7,689 nt of DNA, taken from Actinomycetes bacterium (GTDB taxonomy: Bacteria > Actinomycetota > Acidimicrobiia > Acidimicrobiales > Acidimicrobiaceae). The stretch lies in the NCBI GenBank assembly GCA_021819025.1, contig JAKASN010000075.1, forward strand, positions 1 through 7,689. Direction: 5' to 3'. Below are positions 1 to 5,885 of this stretch, piece by piece. The translations under genes were made by a program, and so were the position numbers. How positions within the stretch are numbered: the first letter of the stretch is position 1; each line of letters opens with the position of its first letter. Under the pieces are notes generated by a model. That model did not search any database, was not told where the DNA came from, and saw only the letters and a list, made by a program, of their open reading frames with translations.

Positions 1-17
1 AGTTCGTCTTTGTCCAA
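1..17 (-). CDS. 5' end of a further operon gene, cut by the window edge
   Basis: On the minus strand, a strong Shine-Dalgarno sequence (GGAGG, positions 31-27) lies 9 nt upstream of a TTG codon at 17-15, which opens the frame M-D-K-D-E. It falls only about 35 nt after the stop of the XRE gene in the same direction, which suggests a fourth gene in that operon. A GTG at 27-25 (M-T-D-F-G-Q) is an alternative start but lies too close to the GGAGG. Too little is visible to name a product; only the start signal supports the gene. Confidence 0.4.
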
Positions 18-52
18 AATCAGTCACCTCCCTTGACTGGGTCGTCGGAGTA

Positions 53-766
53 TTACCAGACGATCACGGCCAGCGACTTGAGCTCCACATTTTCAGGCAG
101 GTTCAGTGTGGCCTGTCCCTCGTCGTTTAGTACATCCTCCGCGATGGTGGCGCCGGCCACAGCCGGATCGCTTACGGTGATCACCCGGCCAGCTACCTCC
201 GGTCCCAGTTCTATATGGAGTTGGCCATCGACGACGGCGCCCGAGCCAGTTGGAATAGTGGCTTGGGCCGGAGCGCCAATGTCATGGGTGGCTTGGTAGC
301 CAAGCGAGACGCCGTAGGAGCCGAGCAGGGTAAGTTCCCAGGTACTTTGGATCCCCTCTTTGACCGCGGAGAGCATGCCCACGACGCGTGCGCCAAGAGT
401 CTCCCGTGCGGGCGCAGATACTGGTGCTGGGTCCCAGAGTTCCGCTGTCGTCAGCTGAGTCGCTTCGGCGAGGGCCTCAATTATCTCATCCGAGAGAAGA
501 GAGGTGGGAAACAGCCCGGCTTCGAGCCAGGAGACTAGCTTGGACTGAACCCCTGATTCTTGCGCCAGAGCCGAGGTTGACCAGTTCTTCTCCAGTCGCT
601 TTTGGCGGAGCCGATCTCCGATTCGAGACGACCTGGCGAATTCTTCGGGTCTGGCATTAGCCATTCCCACGAGGATCCCAATTTGCTCTTCGCGCAACTG
701 GCCGAGTTCGAACAGGTTCCGAGGTGCCCCAGGGGGGAATGAATTTGTACTTGTGGTTGGTTTCAT
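53..766 (-). CDS. XRE-family helix-turn-helix regulator with an unassigned C-terminal domain
   Basis: This 237-residue protein has an XRE/Cro-type helix-turn-helix at about residues 49-111. It starts IGDRLRQKRLEKNWS, followed by the recognition-helix region LAQESGVQSKLVSWLEAG. The W-S-x-x-x-L-A-x-x-S-G-V pattern and the closing ALAEATQLTTAELW are typical of cytoplasmic DNA-binding regulators. Residues 1-48 form a short leader. Residues about 140-237 look beta-rich (alternating V/I/L with G/P/T), have no motif I recognise, and could sense a ligand or oligomerise. There are no membrane segments. The ATG at 766 is preceded by a modest Shine-Dalgarno (AGAGAAG) and lies 13 nt after the stop of the upstream gene, so the two are probably cotranscribed. 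The protein may autoregulate this operon. The HTH call is firm; the physiological role is unknown. Confidence 0.85.
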   Translation of the reverse strand: MKPTTSTNSFPPGAPRNLFELGQLREEQIGILVGMANARPEEFARSSRIGDRLRQKRLEKNWSTSALAQESGVQSKLVSWLEAGLFPTSLLSDEIIEALAEATQLTTAELWDPAPVSAPARETLGARVVGMLSAVKEGIQSTWELTLLGSYGVSLGYQATHDIGAPAQATIPTGSGAVVDGQLHIELGPEVAGRVITVSDPAVAGATIAEDVLNDEGQATLNLPENVELKSLAVIVW

Positions 767-779
767 GAGACTTCTCTTT

Positions 780-1922
780 CTACTGGTTTGTTTTGTTTAT
801 GCGACCTTGCGGTCCTCTAGTGACCGATATGGCGGGCAAGCCGTCAGGCGGAGGGATAAGATACGTCGCAGCCTGGATCAACTGAGGAACTATTGCCTTG
901 ATGCAGCGCGTTTGTTCCATTGAGAGCTGATCAGCGCGGAGGAGTTCTAAGATCTCCCTCCAGTGCCTGCCTTCGCCGCTAAAGGCTCTCCTTGTCCAGG
1001 CGATGATTGCCCCATGGTCAGGATCGGTAGCGACCCAGCATGCCAGTCTCCGCGCGTCTGGGTGCCCGCACACTTCGGCAAGCTTGGCATAGAAGCTGCG
1101 ACGGGCAACCGACCTTTGCTGTCGTTGCGCATCATTGACAGCTGGTCTGCTATCGAGTCCCGCGAAAAGTCCGTACTCTTCGAGATGCTTGCGGTTGGCA
1201 TGGCTGCATCCTTTCAGGGCGGCATCGACGAGAGGCTTCCAGGCTGCATGGTTCTGATCCATCGCCAATGAGGAGACGACGGAGTCCTCAACATTGACAT
1301 TGCGATCCACTGCCACCTGTGCTCTCGGCGAGTTCTCGGATTCGTCTGTGGATTTAGCTTCCGCAAATTGTGCTGGAAGTTCTCGTCCGTCTCCGCTGTC
1401 TTTTTTTCTTCGTTGCCGCCAAAGTTCGCCAAAGCGCCACTCGAAATAAGCTACGGCGTCGAGTCTTTTTTCGGGTTTCCGGGCATAAAACGCAATGATG
1501 CCGACGGCAAGGTCGTGCATGTGCTCATCCAGGCGGTTCGATCCGGCCATACCTCGCTTAATAAGGTAGCTCTTGGCGCGTCCGCGAAAGTAGTCGTATA
1601 GCAGCGCCCAGGGGCGATCTCGATGCTTGTCGACCTGAAGCGTTGTTCTCAATTCAATTGCATCAGCAAAGCACAGACCGCGGCTTTGGAGCGCGGATTC
1701 AACTTCGGACGTCTTCTCATGCCACCAAAGATCTTCTGAGAAAGGCTGGTCGATATGAGTTTCAGCGCACCACCAGTAGTGCTGTAGCACAATCATTGCA
1801 GCTCTCGCTTCACCGGATCGGTCACAGAAATTATTCCCGGTATTTGGCACTTCTTCGAAGCCTTTCTTTGGAAGTTTCTTGAACATAACCGCAGACAATT
1901 TTGAGTCTCCATTATTATTCAT
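780..1922 (-). CDS. unknown protein with faint sigma-70 region 2 resemblance
   Basis: From the ATG at 1922 this is 380 residues. I do not recognise a named family. At about residues 104-175 the protein reads WALLYDYFRGRAKSYL, then D-E-H-M-H-D-L-A, then AYFEWRFGELWRQRRKK. That order (helix, acidic patch, aromatic helix, basic end) resembles sigma-70 region 2 but is too divergent to be sure. A charged low-complexity linker follows (about 176-220), and around 260-290 lies a basic helical stretch (NDAQRQQRSVARRSFY). The C-terminus is basic, and there are no membrane helices. I chose the ATG at 1922 because GGAG lies 5 nt upstream and the codon overlaps the TGA of the preceding gene as ATGA, a translational-coupling arrangement. 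A TTG at 2018 would add 32 residues. The XRE gene follows 13 nt downstream. It may be a sigma-like or other nucleic-acid-binding accessory protein. Confidence 0.7.
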   Translation of the reverse strand: MNNNGDSKLSAVMFKKLPKKGFEEVPNTGNNFCDRSGEARAAMIVLQHYWWCAETHIDQPFSEDLWWHEKTSEVESALQSRGLCFADAIELRTTLQVDKHRDRPWALLYDYFRGRAKSYLIKRGMAGSNRLDEHMHDLAVGIIAFYARKPEKRLDAVAYFEWRFGELWRQRRKKDSGDGRELPAQFAEAKSTDESENSPRAQVAVDRNVNVEDSVVSSLAMDQNHAAWKPLVDAALKGCSHANRKHLEEYGLFAGLDSRPAVNDAQRQQRSVARRSFYAKLAEVCGHPDARRLACWVATDPDHGAIIAWTRRAFSGEGRHWREILELLRADQLSMEQTRCIKAIVPQLIQAATYLIPPPDGLPAISVTRGPQGRINKTNQ

Positions 1923-2203
1923 TTTTGCTCCGAGATGGTAGCGCTCGATAGAGATGAGTTTGATCGCATTGACAACCGATACTGCGATTTCCCTGGCGAA
2001 ATCACCGCTGGCTGCCAAGAACTCCCTGGTGTAGCTAGCTCCCCGTAGAAGAGACTGCCATAGCGGGGAGATAGTTGGCCGAGCTCTGCCGTGGAGTAGG
2101 CCCCCCTTCGGTACTCAGCATCGGGGGTGTCGGAGGGATCCCACAAACCAAGGAGTCCTGCCACGGCTCGCCCAGGGGCGGATCGGACCGTAATCCTTGT
2201 CAT
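1919..2203 (-). CDS. small unknown protein, first gene of the operon
   Basis: This 94-residue ORF begins MTRITVRSAPGRAVAGLLGL and has the best ribosome-binding site on this strand: AAGGAG (2216-2211) 7 nt before the ATG at 2203. Its TGA overlaps the ATG of the next gene (ATGA), so the two are probably translationally coupled. No known domain, signal peptide or membrane segment is visible. Residues about 21-62 (D/E/Y/G mixed) look protein-like, while the last 30 residues are rich in Ser and Arg and look less so. Over that tail, the +1-shifted frame (…SYTREFLAASGDFAREI…) reads more like a folded protein. A frameshift joining this gene to the next one is therefore possible. Otherwise it is a genuine small leader protein of unknown role. 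Confidence 0.55.
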   Translation of the reverse strand: MTRITVRSAPGRAVAGLLGLWDPSDTPDAEYRRGAYSTAELGQLSPRYGSLFYGELATPGSSWQPAVISPGKSQYRLSMRSNSSLSSATISEQK

Positions 2204-2210
2204 ATGCACT

Positions 2211-2216
2211 CTCCTT
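2211..2216 (-). promoter_or_regulatory. strong Shine-Dalgarno site that sets the start of the 94-codon gene
   Basis: AAGGAG on the minus strand, within GGAAGGAGAG, sits 7 nt before the ATG at 2203-2201. It favours this start over the in-frame upstream ATG at 2239, which lacks a comparable site. Confidence 0.6.
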
Positions 2217-2498
2217 CCTTTGCTTGATGTTCGGTGCAACCCCGATAACAGTTACGAAATCGCCGAGAGTCGCTGTGAGATCTTTCTTTACGCCAGCACG
2301 TCCGCTTGCTTTTGCGCACTGCCCCATGACGCGGCTGCGGTGAGGGGCCGCGAGCGGTGGTCTTCCAAATGGCTCAGCTGCTCCAGATCTTTGCATCCAG
2401 AGCAACCAAGCCTGCTTATTGGGCTACGAGAGGTGTCCGGGGAAGTGCACCTCAAGCGAACCCAATGGTGATGAGGTCCCACTGCCGCACTCTCTAAT

Positions 2499-2537
2499 CC
2501 TGAATCCACGCATCGACTCCTCCAAAACCGATTCAGG
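2499..2537. repeat. inverted repeat, 8-bp arms
   Basis: CCTGAATC (2499-2506) and GATTCAGG (2530-2537) are exact reverse complements separated by 23 nt. This could be a weak hairpin or a dyad binding site. No T-run follows on either strand, so an intrinsic terminator is unlikely. Confidence 0.4.
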
Positions 2538-2617
2538 CGCCAAGATTCGACGAATCACGCCGATCGAGCGGAGATCAGCTCGCTAAAACGAATTCCGACT
2601 CACCCAGGGGCACGAGG

Positions 2618-2635
2618 AATCAAGGACTCTTGATT
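2618..2635. repeat. perfect hairpin AATCAAG-GACT-CTTGATT
   Basis: Seven-base arms close a 4-nt loop, giving an almost perfect palindrome in non-coding DNA about 70 nt outside the IS1380-type element. On the plus strand it is followed by TTCGCTTT, a poor U-tract. It could be a factor-independent terminator remnant, an operator, or an end of an unrecognised small element. Confidence 0.4.
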
Positions 2636-2706
2636 TCGCTTTCATTGTCGACACTCCAGGATGCGCAAGAGCGCTTTATTTGGGGTGGTGCCTGAACCCC
2701 GAATTG

Positions 2707-2715
2707 TAGTGCCCT
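2707..2715 (+). repeat. left terminal inverted repeat (IS1380-type element)
   Basis: TAGTGCCCT is an exact reverse complement of the sequence at 4084-4092. A second inverted copy of the core, AGGGCAC at 2733-2739, lies just inside. Confidence 0.5.
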
Positions 2716-4070
2716 ACCCGGTAGCGGGCTGAAGGGCACGCAGAGTTCCAAGAGCGTGGAGGAACTTGTTCGCCCAGGGCCAGTGGCGTGGTCCCCGAAG
2801 GGTGATTCTCCCGGAGACATTTACCAGTCGGGCCGGAATTGAGATAAATCTCGTTCTCATCGTCGCTGAGGCGACAAAAGTCCCAGCAGTAGTGATCTCT
2901 CCCAGACGAGCGCTCCAGCGAAGTAGGTTATGGGCGAGCATCGCAGATGCGAACCAGGCGCCATTGGCAGAGAAGTCTCCCGAGGGAAGGTGCTCGAGGG
3001 CAGAATCTTTGATGCCGCGGATGGCAAGCTCAATGACAGCGCGGTTGCGTTGGAACTGATCCGCCTCAACAGTAGTTCCGCCCATATCGGTGAGAAAGGC
3101 GAAGTATCGCCAGTTGGGCCAGAGTTCGCCTTGTTTGCCGAGCAATCTGGTGCGCCGTACCACAAGCCTGCGACCTCCGTAGGTGGTCTCAGCCACTGCG
3201 GCTTCGCCGCCGGGGGTATAGGGGATCGCAGTCCAGGCGTCCTCATCAATCTCCTCTATTGCCTCTTTGACTGCCTTGGTACCCGCACGTATCGCCATGG
3301 AGTAGCGGACATCGAGCTTTTCCAGCAGGGATATCGTCTCATTGGACCAGTAACCCGAATCAAAGCGCATCACGATCTCCGTGGTTGGGTCCCGTCGCCT
3401 CACTCTCGCGATGGTATCGGAGATGAAGGGTCTCACTCCGCGGCCGGTATTGGCCGAACCTTTGCGAAGCCTTCCACCGAGCATCTCCCCGGTATCTTCC
3501 CTAACACCAAGTATCGGGTGATAGGCCCGGCACTTGGTATAGCCGAAGTTGCCCCCCTGTTTCTTGATGCCATGTACTTCACATATCGTGGAATCGATAT
3601 CTATTACCAGCTGGCCATCTTTCGGCCCTGCTCCCAATGCCCAGGCCCGTTCCAGCGCTGTATCTAGGACCGAATCCAACTGGCGGACGTTTCCAAAGGT
3701 AAAAGCCCGGAGAAAGGTACCGATGGTAGAAGGAGCCATCACCTTATGCCCGAGTACCGCTTGGCTTGCTCCAGCACGAAGGATATCGAGGTGGTCGATG
3801 TGATTGGCTCCGGCGGTCATCGCATGGACCAGAGTGAGAATCTTGGCTCGGCGGGTTGGCTCCACCGAGCCGGGAGCCAAGTGAGACCTTGGCTTCGATC
3901 AGTTCCTCGAGTCCAAGGATTTGAGAGAGCGTGGAGACCATAACAAGACCGGCGTTGGCCACAAGATTCTTGTCATCGAAGGCCACTTGGATCCGCTCAA
4001 TCCGGCCAGGTGTTAGAATCACAACCAGTGCCCTTTCGTTGGTGGCGTTGGCCGGTCTTACAACTACCAT
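2714..4070 (-). pseudogene. IS1380-family DDE transposase, frameshifted
   Basis: Two overlapping minus-strand frames together give one transposase of about 450 residues, the usual family length. The N-terminal piece (from ATG 4070) contains the IS1380 hallmark FDDKNLVANAGLVMVSTL and ends sensibly near LIEAKVSL. The rest continues one base out of frame from about position 3885 as APGSVEPTRRAKILTL. The second piece (388 residues from TTG 3880) holds the RNase-H-like DDE core: D in LVIDIDST (about residue 94), D in IVMRFDSGYW (about 174), and E in RAVIELAIRGIKD (about 284). It ends with the conserved SANGAWFASAMLAHNLLRWS. The first frame runs into nonsense until a stop at 3744. All catalytic residues survive, so one indel is the visible lesion. 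IS1380 elements are not known to me for programmed frameshifting, so I call it a pseudogene. A sequencing error is the alternative. Confidence 0.85.
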
Positions 4071-4083
4071 TCTACCAGCTCAA

Positions 4084-4092
4084 AGGGCACTA
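4084..4092 (-). repeat. right terminal inverted repeat (IS1380-type element)
   Basis: AGGGCACTA pairs with 2707-2715. The overlapping AAAGGGCACT (4082-4091) is also a perfect 10-bp inverted match to AGTGCCCTTT at 4027-4036 inside the transposase 5' end. Confidence 0.5.
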
Positions 4093-4457
4093 TTTCTTTG
4101 TATCGGGTCTCTTTATGCGATAACTTTCGGTGGATCGAAGCTTATTGCGCTCACTTGGTTGTTTCTCCGACGTGGGTGGATCCGCGGTTGAAGTCAATTC
4201 TTCCGACGAATCCGTTCGGCGTCGCATTTTTCCCTGTGACCTCAACTAGTGCGGGCGAGCAGATATTCCCTCGGGCATTGTCTCGGCCAGCTGACACCGG
4301 ACACCGTATGACGCCACAGAAGTCGACGGCCTAAGCGATTCGAGCCGACTCCAACGAACTCCTAGTGCGTGGTAGTTTCCCCCTCACGGGGCGAAGATCC
4401 TCCCTCGGCCAGCAGTAAAACTGCGACGGTCGTATAGGCGGTCCAACTTTCCGACTA
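4093..4457. other. non-coding stretch between two insertion sequences
   Basis: No believable gene is present. Short plus-strand frames here have no ribosome-binding site and no recognisable product. A weak plus-strand hairpin, CGACG/CGTCG (4204-4224 region) followed by CATTTTT, might be a terminator remnant. Removing the IS1595-type element joins this stretch directly to 5534 onward, and the restored junction does not open a long reading frame. That element therefore seems to have landed in intergenic DNA. Confidence 0.5.
4204..4231 (+). terminator. possible weak intrinsic terminator
   Basis: CGACG (4204-4208 region) can pair with CGTCG ending near 4224, and five T residues follow at 4227-4231. 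The stem is short with an 11-nt loop, and no gene ends just upstream on this strand, so this is tentative. Confidence 0.2.
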
Positions 4458-4465
4458 TTAGCGAA
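4458..4465. repeat. left target-site duplication TTAGCGAA
   Basis: The eight bases are repeated exactly at 5526-5533, immediately outside the right terminal repeat. Eight base pairs is the duplication length known for the IS1595 family. Confidence 0.9.
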
Positions 4466-4489
4466 ATGGGCTAGCGCCTTAGCTCCTCC
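4466..4489 (+). repeat. left terminal inverted repeat (IS1595-type)
   Basis: ATGGGCTAGCGCCTTAGCTC followed by CTCC. It matches the reverse complement of 5502-5525 except at positions 2, 9 and 12. Confidence 0.9.
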
Positions 4490-4506
4490 TCTTACGATGC
4501 ATAGGG

Positions 4507-5475
4507 ATGGAATCGAGAGCTGACCCGAGAACGGTGTCACGCCTGGTTGTAGGCCAGGATTATCCGGCTCACCGGGGGGATTTCATGAGGTGGTTCCCTG
4601 ACGATAAGGCATGTCGGAATTACCTTGAGCAGCTTCGCTGGCCTGAGGGATTTGTCTGCCCAGCGTGCGGGACCAACGGCGAACCCTGGCATCAGAGTCG
4701 AGACCGGCTTGTGTGCCGCGTCTGTCGGCGCCAAGCCACCGTGACTGCCGGGACCATCTTCGACAAGTCTCGGACGCCTCTGACGACCTGGTTCGAGGCT
4801 GCGTGGTCGATCACAACAGCTAAGAACGGGCTCTCGGCGGTGACCCTCGCCGAGACGCTCGGGGTGAGTTACCAGGTCGCCTGGCCGATGCTTCATCGCT
4901 ACCGGGTAGCCATGGTGCGGGCCGATAGAGACCCGCTGTATGGCAATGTCGAAGTCGATGAAACCCTAGTGGGCGGGGTAGACCATGGTGGCAAACGCGG
5001 CAGAGGCGCTAAGAAATGCATCGTGTTGATCGCCCTGGAGCTCAAGGCGCCTAAAAGCTTCGGGCGGGTACGTCTGCGCCACGTTCCCGATGCCTCCATC
5101 TCCAGCCTCGTTCCGTTTGTGTGTGATATCGTAATGCCAGGTTCGGTTCTCGTCACCGACCCTTGGCGTGGCTACAACGACGTGGTCAAGCATGGCTACA
5201 CCCGCAAGGCCATCAACATCGAGGACTCCGGCGACCCTGCACACGTTGTCATGCCCGGCGTGCACCGGGTGGCAAGCCTGCTCAAGCGATGGCTCCTCGG
5301 CACTCATCAAGGCGCCGTTGACCCTGTACACCTGCGGTCTTATTTGGAGGAGTTCACCTTCCGGTTCAATCGCCGTAACTCCCGATCCAGGGGACTCGTC
5401 TTCCGACGACTCCTAGAGCAGGCAGTTGCCACCGGTCCGGTCACGGAGGCGGAAACCATCCGGGGCTACCACTAG
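4507..5475 (+). CDS. IS1595-family (ISXO2-type) transposase
   Basis: This 322-residue transposase catalyses insertion and excision of the surrounding element. The N-terminus has WFPDDKACRNYLEQLRWPEGF leading into a zinc ribbon (C51, C54, C70, C73: CPAC…CRVC). A helix-turn-helix-like segment follows at about 105-135 (AKNGLSAVTLAETLGVSYQVAW). The ISXO2 catalytic domain starts near 143: D151 in VEVDETLVGG, D218 in VLVTDPWRGY, then the conserved VHRVASLLKRWLLGTHQGAV and HLRSYLEEFTFRFNRR block (about 252-290). The reading frame is intact and of normal length. The ATG at 4507 has a weak ribosome site; an internal ATG at 4585 (MRWFPDD) has GGGGGGA four bases upstream and may be the real start, giving 296 residues with all domains kept. 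Confidence 0.95.
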   Translation: MESRADPRTVSRLVVGQDYPAHRGDFMRWFPDDKACRNYLEQLRWPEGFVCPACGTNGEPWHQSRDRLVCRVCRRQATVTAGTIFDKSRTPLTTWFEAAWSITTAKNGLSAVTLAETLGVSYQVAWPMLHRYRVAMVRADRDPLYGNVEVDETLVGGVDHGGKRGRGAKKCIVLIALELKAPKSFGRVRLRHVPDASISSLVPFVCDIVMPGSVLVTDPWRGYNDVVKHGYTRKAINIEDSGDPAHVVMPGVHRVASLLKRWLLGTHQGAVDPVHLRSYLEEFTFRFNRRNSRSRGLVFRRLLEQAVATGPVTEAETIRGYH

Positions 5476-5501
5476 ACGGGCAACCACTAGATATAGGGGG
5501 T

Positions 5502-5525
5502 GGAGGAGCTAAGCCGTTAGCCCTT
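5502..5525 (-). repeat. right terminal inverted repeat (IS1595-type)
   Basis: Read inward on the minus strand it begins AAGGGCTAACGGCTTAGCTC. It starts 26 nt after the transposase stop codon and pairs with 4466-4489. Confidence 0.9.
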
Positions 5526-5533
5526 TTAGCGAA
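5526..5533. repeat. right target-site duplication TTAGCGAA
   Basis: Identical to 4458-4465; together they bracket the IS1595-type element exactly. Confidence 0.9.
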
Positions 5534-5885
5534 TTCTCCGAGCTAATCGAATCGCGACTGTCATGTGCGATGCATCAAGAAGGCGTGATTGCCGTGATCC
5601 GGGCAACCGCCCTTGACCCTAACAGCTCTGACGCTTGGCATTGGTGGAACTTTGAAGCGATATTTTTTCTGGGCCAGGGCGATTCTGACAGTACGGACAA
5701 GCAGGGTACTTTTGGAAAATTGTCAACTTCGGGCTACGTCGGCATGTCTCCACAAAAGCTAATTGGCGCCCAAACGGTCTCGATCGTTGACAGTGGATGG
5801 CGCAAGGGGTAGCCTTGCGCTGGCCAAGCAATCGTTCGGTTGGTTGTTATTGGCCTTGACAGACAACTTGTATGGGGGGAAATTG
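5534..5885. other. non-coding upstream region of the transporter gene
   Basis: About 350 bases with no supported gene. A plus-strand frame at 5570-5812 has no ribosome-binding site and an unconvincing protein. The right part carries a consensus-like promoter at 5787-5815 and the leader of the transporter gene. Confidence 0.5.
5787..5815 (+). promoter_or_regulatory. sigma-70-type promoter for the SatP-like gene
   Basis: A perfect -35 TTGACA (5787-5792), a 17-bp spacer and TAGCCT (5810-5815; T, A and final T of the -10 conserved) point at the transporter ATG about 70 bp downstream. Spacing is ideal; the -10 is mediocre. Confidence 0.45.

Larger units (their letters stand above)
2204..2706. other. 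non-coding stretch between the operon and the IS1380-type element
   Basis: About 500 bases with no convincing gene on either strand. The open frames here give low-quality proteins and lack ribosome-binding sites. The operon promoter must lie in the left part, upstream of 2203, but no clear -35/-10 pair could be picked out. The right half contains two inverted repeats, at 2499-2537 and 2618-2635, listed separately. It probably combines the operon's leader and promoter with remnants of older insertions. Confidence 0.5.
2707..4092 (-). mobile_element. IS1380-family insertion sequence, transposase inactivated
   Basis: The element is defined by an IS1380-type transposase reading on the minus strand and a 9-bp inverted repeat at its presumed ends: TAGTGCCCT at 2707-2715 and AGGGCACTA at 4084-4092. 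The distance of about 1.4 kb fits a single transposase gene, and the transposase stop lies inside the left repeat. No 4-bp flanking duplication is visible (ATTG on the left, TTTC on the right), so the ends are tentative or the duplication has decayed. Both ends also carry an inward copy of the same GTGCCCT motif in the opposite orientation. The reading frame is broken, so the copy is probably not autonomous. Confidence 0.7.
4466..5525 (+). mobile_element. complete IS1595-family insertion sequence (1060 bp)
   Basis: The element has 24-bp imperfect terminal inverted repeats (21 of 24 positions match) at 4466-4489 and 5502-5525, flanked by an exact 8-bp direct repeat TTAGCGAA. It encloses a single intact ISXO2-type transposase. 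The repeat core GGGCTA-N-CG-N-CTTAGC begins two bases in from each end. The size, GGG-containing ends, 8-bp duplication and transposase type all fit IS1595. Exact target duplication and an unbroken ORF indicate a fairly recent, simple insertion that could still be active. Confidence 0.93.

Noticed and set aside
2115..2405. Minus-strand 96-codon frame overlapping the 94-codon gene
   Set aside because: A short stretch (VKKDLTATLGDFVTVIGV) looks protein-like, but there is no ribosome site and the 3' part is nonsense in this frame.
2127..2471. Plus-strand 114-codon open frame opposite the operon leader
   Set aside because: No ribosome-binding site, erratic composition (many Ser/Cys/Arg) and overlap with the better-supported minus-strand gene at 1919-2203.
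2930..3667. Plus-strand 245-codon open frame
   Set aside because: It is the antisense shadow of the IS1380-type transposase, whose conserved motifs prove the minus-strand reading.
4300..5600. A gene broken by the IS1595-type insertion
   Set aside because: Joining the flanks at the single TTAGCGAA gives only short frames (the best, minus strand, is about 37 codons with no start), so the target was intergenic.
5570..5812. Plus-strand 80-codon open frame upstream of the transporter
   Set aside because: No ribosome-binding site, no recognisable protein, and it contains the transporter's promoter.
5856..5861. Second TTGACA close to the transporter start
   Set aside because: No -10-like hexamer lies at a usable distance; only the TTGACA at 5787 has a 17-bp partner.
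5763..5885. N-terminal extension of the SatP-like protein
   Set aside because: The extra 41 residues overlap the promoter and leader. The GGGGGGA before the ATG at 5886 and the family length favour the shorter protein.
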